The position numbers were made by a program, and so were the translations under genes. Below are positions 1-9,500 of a stretch of DNA of 64,000 bases, piece by piece (positions within the stretch are counted from its first letter, which is position 1; the number at the start of each line of letters is the position of its first letter). Source of the stretch: CAWDAQ01 sp963800325. GTDB lineage: Bacteria; Actinomycetota; Actinomycetes; Actinomycetales; Dermatophilaceae. The DNA lies in NCBI GenBank assembly GCA_963800325.1, contig CAWDAQ010000002.1:186001-250000 (forward strand), in the 5' to 3' direction. The notes beneath the pieces were generated by a model, which was not told the DNA's origin, made no database searches, and saw only the letters and a list, made by a program, of their open reading frames with translations.

Positions 1-277
1 ACTCGAGGTAGCGCAGCGTCTTCAGCACGACGAAGACGGTCTGGTCGTAGCGCTCGATCTTCGCGCGCTGGTTGCCCTTGACGGCGTCCTCGACCGCGAG
101 CGGGTGCAGCCCGAGCTCGGTGTCGACGAGGCCGAACTCCTCGTCGGTCGGGTCCTTGAGCCCGATCCAGATGAAGGCCCCCTCGTCGGTCTCGACCCGG
201 ATCCGGGCGAGCTCACGGCTGAGGTCGGTGCAGGGGTGGCGCACGCCCTTCTCGTAGAGGGCCTGGTCGACGATCAC
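1..277 (-). CDS. corA: CorA-family magnesium/cobalt transporter, N-terminal part (cut by window edge)
   Basis: Only the first 92 codons are inside the window; the gene runs off the left edge. Translation from GTG at 277 gives a cytoplasmic N-terminal domain with the family-typical stretches FIWIGLKDPTDEEF and LHPLAVEDAVKGNQRAKIE, followed by VFVVLKTLRYLE. These match the soluble funnel domain of CorA channels, which carry Mg2+ (or Co2+/Ni2+) across the membrane. The membrane segments and GMN motif would lie outside, so function is inferred from the N-terminus only. It is transcribed away from the phosphatase gene at 346, with about 70 bp between them. Confidence 0.85.
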   Translation of the reverse strand, partial: MIVDQALYEKGVRHPCTDLSRELARIRVETDEGAFIWIGLKDPTDEEFGLVDTELGLHPLAVEDAVKGNQRAKIERYDQTVFVVLKTLRYLE

Positions 278-345
278 GGGGCTACTCCACCACGTCGCCC
301 GACGCCGTGGCCAACCTCACGCGCCCGCGACCTAGAGTGGCCCCC

Positions 346-1122
346 GTGCCCACCTGCCTGCTCGTCCGTCACGGCCGCTCGACCGCGAACACCGAGGGGG
401 TCCTCGCCGGCTGGACCCCCGGGGTCCACCTCGACGACCTCGGCCGGGAGCAGGCCTCCCGCCTCGCCGAGCGCCTCGGCCCGCTCACCCTCGCCGCGGT
501 CGTCTCGAGCCCGCTGACCCGGTGCCGGGAGACCGCCGACGTGCTCGCCGACGGCGCCCCCGTCACCGTCGAGGACGGTCTCGGGGAGTGCCGTTACGGC
601 GCGTGGACCGGGCGGGCGCTGAAGGACCTCGCCGGGGAGGAGCTCTGGCGCACCGTGCAGGAGCACCCCTCCCGGGCGGCGTTCCCGCCCTCGCAGGACT
701 ACCCCGGCGAGTCGCTGGCGGCGATGTCCCACCGCGCCGTCGCCGCCGTCCGCGCCCGGGACGAGGAGGTCCGGGCCGAGCACGGCGAGGACGCGATCTG
801 GGTCGCGGTCACCCACGGCGACGTCATCAAGGCCGTCCTCGCGGACGCCGTCGGCTGCCACCTCGACCACTTCCAGCGCTTCCGCGCCGACCCGGCCTCG
901 GTGTCCGCGGTGCTCTACACCCCGCGGCGCCCCTTCCTCGTCGTCGCCAACGACACCGGGGCCGACCTGCGCCGACTCGTCCCCCCGGCGCCCACCGCCG
1001 AGACGGCCGCCGAGACCGCGGGCGGCTCCGGCGCCGCGGGCACGGCCGGGAGCGGGGGGCCCGGTCGGGAGGCCTCCGGCGGCTCCCGTGGGGACGCCGT
1101 CGTCGGTGGGGGAGCGGGTTAG
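346..1122 (+). CDS. Histidine phosphatase family protein (MSMEG_4193-type phosphoglycerate mutase-like)
   Basis: A 258-residue phosphoglycerate-mutase-fold phosphatase. The N-terminal LLVRHGRST holds the catalytic phospho-histidine with its RHG signature, and THGDVIKAVLAD near residue 160 holds the second histidine. The substrate is unknown. The GTG at 346 is chosen because a TAGAGT -10 box lies at 333-338, giving a leaderless start 7 nt downstream; a more upstream in-frame ATG would sit before that promoter. The C-terminal about 45 residues are low-complexity Gly/Ala/Thr. It begins a conserved actinobacterial run with DUF3090, an SCO1664-like gene and mshC. Confidence 0.9.
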   Translation: MPTCLLVRHGRSTANTEGVLAGWTPGVHLDDLGREQASRLAERLGPLTLAAVVSSPLTRCRETADVLADGAPVTVEDGLGECRYGAWTGRALKDLAGEELWRTVQEHPSRAAFPPSQDYPGESLAAMSHRAVAAVRARDEEVRAEHGEDAIWVAVTHGDVIKAVLADAVGCHLDHFQRFRADPASVSAVLYTPRRPFLVVANDTGADLRRLVPPAPTAETAAETAGGSGAAGTAGSGGPGREASGGSRGDAVVGGGAG

Positions 1123-1132
1123 GGTGGCGAGC

Positions 1133-1663
1133 ATGCCGGTGAGCGAGTTCGACCCCCCCGAGCGGTTCGTCGCGGGGACCGTCGGTCCCCCCGGGCAGCG
1201 GACGTTCTTCCTCCAGGCCCGGGCCGGGGCGAGGCTGAGCACGGTCTCGCTCGAGAAGGTGCACGTCAGCGTCCTCGCCGACCGCATCGAGGAGCTGCTC
1301 GACACGGTCGAGGCCGCCCCCGCGGGCGACGACACCGACACCGCCCCGCTCGACACTCCGATCGAGGAGGAGTTCCGGGTCACGACGGTCTCGCTCGCGT
1401 GGGACCAGGACCGCTCCGTGGTCGTCATCGAGTGCCACGACCGCGACCCCGACGAGGACGAGAGCCCCGAGGTCCTCGCCGAGCAGGGCCTGCCCGCGCA
1501 GACCCAGTCGCTGCGGGTGGTGCTCCCGGCGTCGGTGGCCCGGGCGTTCGCCGCCCGCTGCCAGGCGCTCGTCGCCGCCGGGCGCCCCGCGTGCCCGTTC
1601 TGCGGCGGCCCCATCGACCAGGAGGGCCACATCTGTCCCCGGGCGAACGGGTACCGGCGCTGA
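1133..1663 (+). CDS. DUF3090 family protein
   Basis: A 176-residue protein starting MPVSEFDPPERFVAGTVG, the usual start of DUF3090 proteins. It contains FFLQARAGARLSTVSLEKV and ends in a short cysteine-rich tail, CPFCGGPIDQEGHICPRANG, that could bind zinc (inferred). Function is unknown. The gene follows the histidine phosphatase by 10 bp and overlaps the next gene, an order conserved in actinobacteria upstream of mshC. An in-frame GTG further upstream would overlap the phosphatase and was not preferred. Confidence 0.88.
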   Translation: MPVSEFDPPERFVAGTVGPPGQRTFFLQARAGARLSTVSLEKVHVSVLADRIEELLDTVEAAPAGDDTDTAPLDTPIEEEFRVTTVSLAWDQDRSVVVIECHDRDPDEDESPEVLAEQGLPAQTQSLRVVLPASVARAFAARCQALVAAGRPACPFCGGPIDQEGHICPRANGYRR

Positions 1664-2517
1664 GCCGCGGCGCGCTGCTCGAGCGGGGGGAGGTCTCCGT
1701 GCTCGGGCGGATCCCGCACGCCTCCAACCTCGCGGTGCTCGCCGAGGTCGCCGTCCCCGGCGACTGGCGCCCGCCGCCGGGGGAGCGGGTCGTGCGCGGG
1801 CCGTCCGGCGGGATGCTCGCGGTGTACAAGCCGGTCCGCGGGGAGCGGCCGCTGTGGGACTTCCCCGACGGCACCCTCGCCGCCCGGGAGGTCGCGGCCC
1901 ACCTCGTCAGCGTCGTCGGCGGCTGGGACCTCGTCCCGCCGACCGTCCTGCGGGAGGGGCCGCTCGGCCTCGGGTCGCTGCAGGCGTGGGTCGGCGGGCT
2001 CGACGCCGCCGAGGCAGCCGACCCGGACCAACCCGATCCGACCCCGGTCGTCGACGTCTTCGAGGGCGGCGAGGTCCCCCGCGGCTGGATCGAGGTGTTC
2101 GAGGGGGTCGACCTCAGCGACCGCCCCGTCGTCGTCGCCCACCGGGACGACCCCGCGCTGCGGGCCGTGGCCGTGCTCGACGTCCTGATCAACAACGCCG
2201 ACCGGAAGGGCTCGCACCTGCTGCGCGACGGCGGCGAGGTCCGGGCGATCGACCACGGCGTGTGCTTCCACGCCGCGCCGAAGCTGCGGACCGTCCTCTG
2301 GGGATGGGCGGGGGAACCGGTCCCGCCGGCCGAGCTCGAGCGGGTCGGGCGGGTCCTCGAGGCGCTCGGCGACGGCTCGCTCGCCGCGGACCTGCACGGG
2401 CTGCTCGACGACGACGAGCTCGCGGCGCTGCGCGGACGGACCGAGCGGCTGCTGCGCCGGGGGGTCCACCCCGCGCCGGACGAGCGCTGGCCCGCGATCC
2501 CGTGGCCGCCGCTCTGA
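1660..2517 (+). CDS. SCO1664 family protein (PI3/4-kinase-like fold)
   Basis: A 285-residue protein if started at a CTG at 1660 that overlaps the DUF3090 stop (CTGA). The alternative GTG at 1699 would remove the conserved LLERGEVSVLGR opening, so the CTG is favoured. Recognisable segments are MLAVYKPVRGERPLWDFPDG, REVAAHLVS and VLDVLINNADRKGSHLL, which resemble the ATP-binding and catalytic loops (N-N-x-D-R) of phosphatidylinositol-kinase-like proteins. The biochemical role is unknown. It is the third gene of the phosphatase-DUF3090-SCO1664-mshC block and is likely translationally coupled to DUF3090. Confidence 0.85.
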   Translation: MSRGALLERGEVSVLGRIPHASNLAVLAEVAVPGDWRPPPGERVVRGPSGGMLAVYKPVRGERPLWDFPDGTLAAREVAAHLVSVVGGWDLVPPTVLREGPLGLGSLQAWVGGLDAAEAADPDQPDPTPVVDVFEGGEVPRGWIEVFEGVDLSDRPVVVAHRDDPALRAVAVLDVLINNADRKGSHLLRDGGEVRAIDHGVCFHAAPKLRTVLWGWAGEPVPPAELERVGRVLEALGDGSLAADLHGLLDDDELAALRGRTERLLRRGVHPAPDERWPAIPWPPL

Positions 2518-2539
2518 GCCCACCCCGTAGTCTGAGCCG

Positions 2540-3799
2540 GTGAGATCTTGGCCCACGCCGCCGATTCCCGCCGTGAACGGCCAGAGCCCGCCGCTGCGGC
2601 TGTTCGACACCGCCCGGGGCGAGGTCGTCCCGGTCGAGCCGGGGCCGACGGCGCAGATGTACGTCTGTGGCATCACCCCGTACGACGCGACCCACATGGG
2701 GCACGCCGCGACGTACGTCACGTTCGACGTCGTGGCCCGGGCGCTGCTGGACTCCGGGCACGAGGTCGCCTACGTCCAGAACGTCACCGACGTCGACGAC
2801 CCGCTGCTCGAGCGGGCCACCCGTGACGGCATCGAGTGGACCGACCTCGCGGAGCGGGAGACCGACCTGTTCCGGGAGGACATGGCCGCCCTCGGGGTCC
2901 TCCCGCCGACGGCGTTCGTCGGGGTGGTCGAGGCGATGGACACGGTGGTCGACGCCGTGCGGGGGCTGGTCGAGCGCGGCCTGACCTACCGGCTCGACGC
3001 CGACGACGCGCCCGGCGCGGACGTCTACCTCGACCTCGCCGCGCTTCCCTCGTTCGGGTCGGTGAGCACGTGGTCCCGCGAGGAGATGCTCGCGGTCTAC
3101 GCCGACCGCGGCGGCGACCCCGACCGGCAGGGCAAGCGGGACGCGCTCGACCCGCTGCTGTGGCGGGCGGCCCGCCCGGGCGAGCCCGCGTGGGACGGCG
3201 GCGTCCTCGGTCGGGGCCGGCCCGGCTGGCACGTCGAGTGCACCGCGATCGCGCTCGATCGGCTCCGGGTGCCGATCGACATCCAGGGCGGGGGCACCGA
3301 CCTCGTCTTCCCCCACCACGAGATGTCCGCGGTCCAGGCGGTGGGGCTGCGGCCCGGGACCGACTTCGCCCGGTGCTACGTCCACCAGGAGATGGTGGGC
3401 TACGAGGGCGAGAAGATCAGCAAGTCCCGCGGCAACCTCGTCCTCGTCTCCGCGCTGCGCCGCGACGGCGTCGACCCGATGGCGGTCCGGCTCGTCCTGC
3501 TCGAGCAGCACTACCGGACCGCGTGGGAGTGGACCGCCGAGGGTCTCTGCCGCGCCGAGAAGCGCCTCGCCGCCTGGCGGGAGGCGTTCGCCGCCGACGC
3601 CGGGCCGGACCCGTCCGCCACCCTCGCGGCCGTGCGGTCGGCGGTCGCGGACGACCTCGACACCTGCGCGGCCCTCGAGGCCGTGGACGCGTGGGTGGAG
3701 CGGGCCGGTCGCGGACGCCCCGGGGTGGAGGCGCAGGTCGCCGGCGCCCCGGCGACGGTGGCCGCGCTGGTGGACGGCCTCCTCGGCGTCCGGGTGTGA
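2540..3799 (+). CDS. mshC: L-cysteine:1D-myo-inositol 2-amino-2-deoxy-alpha-D-glucopyranoside ligase (MshC)
   Basis: MshC performs the ATP-dependent ligation of cysteine to GlcN-inositol, the penultimate step of mycothiol synthesis. The 419-residue length is standard. The N-terminus MRSWPTPPIPAV resembles the mycobacterial enzyme. YVCGITPYDATHMGHAATY combines the zinc-binding cysteine with the HIGH-like ATP motif, HVECTAIAL and FPHHEMSAVQA hold further zinc/ATP residues, and KISKSRGNLV is the KMSKS loop. These distinguish MshC from cysteinyl-tRNA synthetase together with the short C-terminus. The GTG at 2540 follows a TAGTCT -10 box (2528-2533), consistent with a leaderless mRNA. Confidence 0.97.
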   Translation: MRSWPTPPIPAVNGQSPPLRLFDTARGEVVPVEPGPTAQMYVCGITPYDATHMGHAATYVTFDVVARALLDSGHEVAYVQNVTDVDDPLLERATRDGIEWTDLAERETDLFREDMAALGVLPPTAFVGVVEAMDTVVDAVRGLVERGLTYRLDADDAPGADVYLDLAALPSFGSVSTWSREEMLAVYADRGGDPDRQGKRDALDPLLWRAARPGEPAWDGGVLGRGRPGWHVECTAIALDRLRVPIDIQGGGTDLVFPHHEMSAVQAVGLRPGTDFARCYVHQEMVGYEGEKISKSRGNLVLVSALRRDGVDPMAVRLVLLEQHYRTAWEWTAEGLCRAEKRLAAWREAFAADAGPDPSATLAAVRSAVADDLDTCAALEAVDAWVERAGRGRPGVEAQVAGAPATVAALVDGLLGVRV

Positions 3800-3855
3800 G
3801 GGCGGGCCTGAGCGGGCGGGCCTGAGCGTCCGGGCCTGAGCGGGCGGGTTCGAGC
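3800..3855. repeat. Four tandem copies of a 14-bp unit
   Basis: The unit GGGCGGGCCTGAGC occurs exactly at 3800-3813 and 3814-3827, then with changes at 3828-3841 and 3842-3855. It fills the space between the convergent mshC and PAC2 genes. No U-run or clear hairpin is present, so it is listed only as a minisatellite-like repeat. Confidence 0.9.
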
Positions 3856-3862
3856 GGGGCGG

Positions 3863-4717
3863 TCAGCCCTTCTGGTCACCGGTGCCGCGGCGACGCAGGT
3901 AGCGCTCGAACTCCCGGGCGATCGCGTCCCCGCTCGCCTCGGGCAGGTCGGCGGTGTCCTGGGCCTGCTCGAGAGCCTCGACGTACTCCGAGACCTCCTC
4001 GTCGGAGTCCGCGAGCTCGTTGATGCCGCGTTCCCAGGCGTGCGCCGCGTCGGGCAGGTCGGCCGGGTCGACCGGCGAGTCGAGCAGCTCCTCGAGCTTG
4101 GACACCAGCGCGAGCGTCGCCTTCGGGGACGGGGAGTGCGCGGCGTAGTGCGGCACCGCCGCCCAGCACGAGATCGACGTCAGCCCGCTCTGCTGGGCCG
4201 CGTCCGCGATGACCCCGATGATCCCCGTGGGCCCCTCGTACGTGCTCGCCTCGAGGTCGAACCGGCGGATCGTCGCCTCGTCCCCGGACGTCGCGGTCAC
4301 GGGGATGGGCCGGGTGTGGGCGACGTCGGCCATGAGCGCGCCGAGGGTGAAGACGGCGGTGGTGCCCAGCTGCTCGGCGAGCTCCATGAGCTCGGCGGTG
4401 AAGGCGCGCCAGTGGAACGACGGCTCGATGCCGCTGACGAGCACGACGTCCCGCTCGAACGGCGCCGCGGTGGCGAGCATGACCCGGGTGGTGCGCCACT
4501 GGATCCGGCGGCGCCCGCCGTCGGAGACCACGCGGGGGCGGTTGACCTGGAAGTCGTAGTAGTCCTCGGGGTCGAAGGCCGCGAACGGCTCCGCGGCCCA
4601 GATGGTCGCGAGGTGCTCCACGGCAGACGTGGCGGCCTCGCCGGCGTCGTTCCATCCCTCGAACGCGACGACCATGATGGGGTCGCGCAGCTCGGGGACG
4701 TCCTCGAGCTCGATCAC
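3863..4717 (-). CDS. PAC2 family protein
   Basis: A 284-residue member of the PAC2 (proteasome-assembly-chaperone-2-like) family. The N-terminus VIELEDVPELRDPIMVVAFE and following GWNDAGEAATSAVEHL are diagnostic, as are VVLVSGIEPSFHWRAF and LGALMADVAHTRPIPV. Its role in bacteria is unresolved; the similarity is to eukaryotic proteasome chaperones and no assembly role is shown here. The GTG at 4717 is preceded by a strong GGAGGAGG Shine-Dalgarno, which decides the start against an upstream in-frame ATG with an arginine-rich extension. A TAGGCT -10 lies on this strand around 4788-4793. Confidence 0.92.
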   Translation of the reverse strand: MIELEDVPELRDPIMVVAFEGWNDAGEAATSAVEHLATIWAAEPFAAFDPEDYYDFQVNRPRVVSDGGRRRIQWRTTRVMLATAAPFERDVVLVSGIEPSFHWRAFTAELMELAEQLGTTAVFTLGALMADVAHTRPIPVTATSGDEATIRRFDLEASTYEGPTGIIGVIADAAQQSGLTSISCWAAVPHYAAHSPSPKATLALVSKLEELLDSPVDPADLPDAAHAWERGINELADSDEEVSEYVEALEQAQDTADLPEASGDAIAREFERYLRRRGTGDQKG

Positions 4718-4839
4718 GTGCCTCCTCCTCCGGTCTCGTCGCGGTCCGCGCGGACGCCGTCGAGGGTCGCTCGACCCGTCTCCCACCAGCCTACGCAGCC
4801 GCCGACCTCGCGCGCGTCCGGGATGCGTAGACTCGCCGG

Positions 4840-5547
4840 GTGGCCAACAGCGCAGCCGGCAGCCCCCGCGCCGAAGCCGCGGCGAGCGCCTCCCGGGACG
4901 GGTTCCCCGCCGCCGTCCTGTGGGACATGGACGGGACCCTCGTCGACACCGAGCCGTACTGGGTCGAGGCGGAGTACGAGCTCGTCGAGGCCCACGGCGG
5001 TCGGTGGGACGACGCGCTCGCCCACGAGCTCGTCGGGAACGACCTGCTCGTCTCGGCCCGCTTCATCCGCGAGCACTCCCCGGTCGACCTCGAGCCGGCG
5101 GAGATCGTCGAGGCGCTGCTCGGGCGCGTGGTCCGGCGGGTCGCCGAGCACGTCCCGTGGCGCCCCGGCGCGCTGGAGCTCCTCGCGGACCTGACGGAGT
5201 CCGGGGTGCCCTGTGCCCTCGTGACGATGTCGTGGCGCTCGCTCGCGACGAGCGTCGTCGGCGCCCTCGCGGAGGGCACGTTCGCCGCGGTCATCACCGG
5301 CGACGAGGTCGAGCGCGGCAAGCCGCACCCGGCGCCCTACCTCACCGCGGCCAGGGCGCTCGGGGTCGCTGCGGCGCGCTGCGTGGCCATCGAGGACTCC
5401 CCGACGGGGGTGCGCTCGGCCGTCGACGCCGGCGTGCCGACCCTCGCCGTGCCGCACATGGTGCCCGTCCCGGTCACCCGGGGGGCGGTGCAGGTGCCGA
5501 CGCTGCGGGGGCTGCGGGCCCACGACCTGCGGGCCCTGCTGGGCTGA
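4840..5547 (+). CDS. HAD superfamily hydrolase (subfamily IA phosphatase)
   Basis: A 235-residue HAD phosphatase. Motif I is VLWDMDGTLVDTEP with the nucleophile and acid/base aspartates, motif II is ALVTMSWRS, and motifs III/IV are GKPHPAPYL and CVAIEDSPTGV. The alpha-helical cap sits between motifs I and II, as in beta-phosphoglucomutase-like enzymes. The substrate cannot be told from sequence. TAGACT at 4828-4833 places the GTG start 6 nt downstream (leaderless). Its last 74 bp overlap the 3' end of the opposite-strand RecB-type gene. Confidence 0.92.
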   Translation: MANSAAGSPRAEAAASASRDGFPAAVLWDMDGTLVDTEPYWVEAEYELVEAHGGRWDDALAHELVGNDLLVSARFIREHSPVDLEPAEIVEALLGRVVRRVAEHVPWRPGALELLADLTESGVPCALVTMSWRSLATSVVGALAEGTFAAVITGDEVERGKPHPAPYLTAARALGVAAARCVAIEDSPTGVRSAVDAGVPTLAVPHMVPVPVTRGAVQVPTLRGLRAHDLRALLG

Positions 5548-6382
5548 GGTCCTCCGCGGCGGCCGCCGACCCGGACGGGGCGAGCGCCCGCTCGACGGCG
5601 TCGGCCGGCACCGGAGGCGGCGTGCCGCCGAACTCCGGGCACAGGTGCCGGTAGTCGCACCAGTCGCACAGCCGGGACCGGCGCGGCCTCCAGTCGCCGG
5701 TCCGGGCGGCCCGCTCGATGGCCTCCCACACCGCCTGCAGGTTGCGCTCGAGCGCACGCAGCTCGTGCTCCTCGGGGACGTAGCGGACCACCTCCTCGTT
5801 GCCGAGGTAGACCAGCTGGAGCAGCCGGGGGACCTCGCCGCGCAGCCGCCAGAGCACGAGGGCGTAGAACTTCATCTGGAACAGCGCCTTGCCCTCGAAC
5901 AGCTCCGAGGGCGACCGGCCCGTCTTGTAGTCCACGACCCGCATCGCCCCGTCGGGTGCGACGTCGAGCCGGTCGACGTACCCGCGCAGGGTCAGCCCCG
6001 CGACGTCGGCCTCGACGTACAGCTCGCGCTCGGCCGGCTCGAGCCGGGTGGGGTCCTCGAGGGTGAACCACCGGCCGAGGAGGCCCTCGGCCTCGGCGAG
6101 CCACTGCTCGAGCCCGCCCGCCTCCGGGGCCGCGAGCGCCGCGAGCTCCGGGTCCTCCCCGACCAGGCGCTCCCACTCCGGGCCGAGCAGGTCGGCCGCG
6201 GCCGCCGGGGTGCGCTCCCCCGCAGGCAGGTCGAACAGCCGCTCGAGGACCGCGTGGACGAGGGTCCCGCGGGCCGCGGCCGGGCTCGGCGGGGTCGGGA
6301 TCCGGTCCACCGCCCGGAACCGGTAGAGCAGCGGGCACTGCTTGAAGTCCGCGGCGCGGCTGGGGGAGAGGGCCGGCGACAT
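5474..6382 (-). CDS. RecB-family PD-(D/E)XK exonuclease (Cas4/RecB-like, Fe-S cysteines)
   Basis: A 302-residue single-domain nuclease. LSPSRAADFKQCPLLYRFR is the typical opening with the first cluster cysteine, RGTLVHAVLERLF carries the conserved histidine, and VDYKTGRSP is the D-x-K catalytic motif. CDWCDYRHLCPEF supplies three more cysteines of a presumed 4Fe-4S cluster. It corresponds to the stand-alone RecB nuclease near metH and the proteasome locus in other actinobacteria. TAGAGT lies 6 nt before the ATG on this strand. The C-terminal 50 residues are low-complexity Pro/Ala. The 3' end overlaps the HAD gene. Confidence 0.93.
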   Translation of the reverse strand: MSPALSPSRAADFKQCPLLYRFRAVDRIPTPPSPAAARGTLVHAVLERLFDLPAGERTPAAAADLLGPEWERLVGEDPELAALAAPEAGGLEQWLAEAEGLLGRWFTLEDPTRLEPAERELYVEADVAGLTLRGYVDRLDVAPDGAMRVVDYKTGRSPSELFEGKALFQMKFYALVLWRLRGEVPRLLQLVYLGNEEVVRYVPEEHELRALERNLQAVWEAIERAARTGDWRPRRSRLCDWCDYRHLCPEFGGTPPPVPADAVERALAPSGSAAAAEDLSPAGPAGRGPAAPAASAPAPPPG

Positions 6383-6434
6383 GCCCCCACTCTAGGGACG
6401 CCCACCCACAGCCCACCGACCCCACACCGACCGG

Positions 6435-6570
6435 CCCCGTGAGTGGCCACGAAGCCCCACCCACCCATGGGTGACCACGGCATCCAGCCCACCCCCGTGG
6501 GTGGCCACGGAATCCACCCGAACGGGCCTGTCAGTGGGCCCTTCGTGGCCACCCATGGGTGACGCGCGCG
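6435..6570. repeat. Four copies of a GTGGCCAC-containing motif, one inverted
   Basis: The about 195-bp gap between recB and metH holds related motifs: GAGTGGCCACGAAGCCC near 6440, GGGTGACCACGGCATCC near 6470, GGGTGGCCACGGAATCC near 6498, and an inverted copy CTTCGTGGCCACCCATGGGT near 6541. The first and last form a 12-bp perfect inverted pair (GTGGCCACGAAG and CTTCGTGGCCAC). It could fold into a long hairpin or be a small repetitive element. Function is unknown. Confidence 0.7.
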
Positions 6571-6577
6571 GGGGGAG

Positions 6578-9500
6578 TCAGTCCTCGTCGGGGAGGTAGC
6601 CGAGGTTCGGGGCGAGCCACCGTTCGGCCTCGGCGAGCGTCCAGCCCTTCCGGGCGGCGTAGTCCTCGACCTGGTCGCGCCCGAGGCGTCCGACGACGAA
6701 GTACTGGGACTCGGGGTGGGCGAAGTACCAGCCGGACACCGCGGCCCCCGGCCACATCGCCATCGACTCGGTGAGCTCGATCCCGGTCCGGCGGCGGACG
6801 TCGAGCAGGTCCCACAGGGTCTGCTTCTCGGTGTGGTCCGGGCAGGCGGGGTAGCCGGGCGCGGGACGGATCCCGGCGTACCGCTCGGCGATGAGCGCCT
6901 CGTTGTCGAGCCGCTCGGCGCTCGCGTATCCCCACAGCTCGGTGCGGACCCGCTCGTGGAGCCGCTCGGCGAACGCCTCGGCGAGCCGGTCCGCGAGCGA
7001 CTCGAGGAGGATCGCGCTGTAGTCGTCGACCGCGGCCTTGAACTCCGCGACCTTCTCGGCGCTGCCGAGCCCCGCGGTGACCGCGAACGCGCCGACGTGG
7101 TCCGCGAGCCCGGTCTCCCGCGGCGCGACGAAGTCGGCGAGCGACCGGTTCGGCACCCCGGTCCGGTGCCGGCCCTGCTGGCGCAGCATCCGCAGCGTCG
7201 CCCGCACCTGCGTGCGGTCCTCGTCGGCGTAGACCTCGATGTCGTCCTCGCCGACGGTGTTCGCGGGGAACAGGCCGACGACCCCGGACGCGCGCAGCCA
7301 ACGCTGGGAGACCACGCGGTCCAGCATCCGGCGGGCGTCGTCGTAGAGCCGCCGGGCGGCCTCGCCGGAGGCGGGGTTGTGGAGGATGTCGGGGTAGCGG
7401 CCCCGCATCTCCCACGCGGCGAAGAACGGGGTCCAGTCGATGTAGTCGACGAGCTCCCCGAGCGGGTAGTCCTCGAACTGCCGCACCGGGGACGCCGGGC
7501 TCGCCGCGGACCCCCCGGCACCGCCACCGGAGCCGTCCGCGCTGCCCTCGCCGCCGGCGAGCATCCGCGGCCGGACCGGCCGGTGGGAGGACCAGTCGAT
7601 CGGGGTGCGGTTCCCGCGGGCCTCGGCGTGGCCGAGCAGCGGTCGCTCGGTCTGCTTGGCGGCGTGCCGCTCCCGCAGGGCGGCGTAGTCGGCCTCGACG
7701 TCGGCGAGGAGCGCGGGCCGGCGGGTCTCGGACAGCAGCCCCGCGACCGTGGGGACCGACCGGGAGGCGTCCTTCACCCAGACCACCGGGCCGTGGTACT
7801 GCTCGTCGATCTTCACCGCGGTGTGGGCCCGGGAGGTCGTCGCGCCCCCGACGAGCAGCGGGACCTCGAACCCCTGGCGCTCCATCTCCCCGGCGACCTG
7901 GACCATCTCGTCGAGCGAGGGCGTGATGAGGCCGGACAGCCCGACGACGTCGGCGCCGACCTCGGTCGCGGTCGCGAGGATCTTCTGCCCCGGGACCATG
8001 ACCCCGAGGTCGATGACCTCGTAGTTGTTGCACTGGAGCACGACGCCGACGATGTTCTTCCCGATGTCGTGGACGTCGCCCTTGACGGTCGCGAGCACGA
8101 CGGTGCCCTTCGCCGTGGGCGCGCCGCCGCCGTCCGCGGCCTTGTCCGCCTCGATGAACGGGATGAGGTAGGCGACGGCCTTCTTCATCACCCGCGCGGA
8201 CTTCACGACCTGGGGCAGGAACATCCGGCCCGAGCCGAACAGCTCGCCGACGACGCCCATCCCGTCCATCAGCGGCCCCTCGATGACCTCCAGCGGGCGT
8301 CCGCCGCGCGCGGCGATGGCCGCCCGGAGGGCCTCGGTGTCCTCCTCGACGTGGTCGTCGATGCCCTTGACGAGGGCGTGCGTGATCCGCTCCTCGAGCG
8401 GCAGCGACCGCCAGTGCGCCTCCGAGGCCGCCTCCTCGGCCCCGTCCCGGCGGTACCGCTCGGCGACCTCGAGCAGCCGCTCGGTCGCGTCCGGGCGCCG
8501 GGCGAGGACGACGTCCTCGACCCGCTCGCGCAGCTCGGGGTCGACCTCGTCGTACACGGCGAGCGAGCCCGCGTTGACGATGCCCATGTCCATGCCCGCG
8601 CGGATCGCGTGGAAGAGGAACACCGCGTGGATCGCCTCGCGGACCGCGGCGTTGCCCCGGAACGAGAACGAGACGTTGGACACCCCCCCGGAGACCAGGG
8701 CCCCGGGGAGGCTCTCCTTGATCCACCGGGTCGCCTCGATGAAGTCGAGCCCGTACCGGGCGTGCTCCTCGATCCCGGTCGCGACCGCGAACACGTTCGG
8801 GTCGAAGATGACGTCCTCGGCGGGGAAGCCCACCCGCTCGGTCAGCAGCTCGTAGGCGCGGGAGCACACCTCGCGGCGCCGCTGCAGCGTGTCGGCCTGC
8901 CCGGTCTCGTCGAAGGCCATGACGACGACCGCCGCGCCGTAGCGCCGGCACGTCCGGGCCCGCTCGAGGAACGCCTCCTCGCCCTCCTTCATCGAGATCG
9001 AGTTGACGACCGGCTTGCCCTGGACGGTCTTCAGACCCGCCTCGATGACCTCCCACTTCGAGGAGTCGACCATGACCGGCACCCGGCAGATGTCGGGCTC
9101 GCTCGCGACGAGCTTGAGGAAGCGGTCCATCGCGGCGACCCCGTCGATCATCCCCTCGTCCATGTTGACGTCGATGACCTGGGCGCCGTTCTCGACCTGC
9201 TGCCGGGCGACCGCGAGCGCCGCGGCGAAGTCCCCGTCGCGCACCAGCCGGCGGAACCGGGCCGAGCCGGTGATGTTCGTGCGCTCACCGATGTTGACGA
9301 ACAGCGACTCGGTGGTGACGTCGAGCGGCTCCAGGCCCGACAGCCGCAGCGCCGGCGGGATGCTCGGGACCTCGCGGGGACGCTCCCGGGCGGCGGCCGC
9401 GGCGATCGCCGCGACGTGCTCCGGGGTCGTGCCGCAGCAGCCGCCGACGAGGTTGACCAGCCCGCTGCCGGCGAACTCGCCGAGCACCGGCGCCATGTCC

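Noticed and set aside
274..2721. 815-codon open frame on the minus strand opposite phosphatase, DUF3090 and mshC start
   Set aside because: Low-complexity translation (Arg/Pro/Gly-rich) with no family motif; it is antisense to three well supported genes and arises from high GC.
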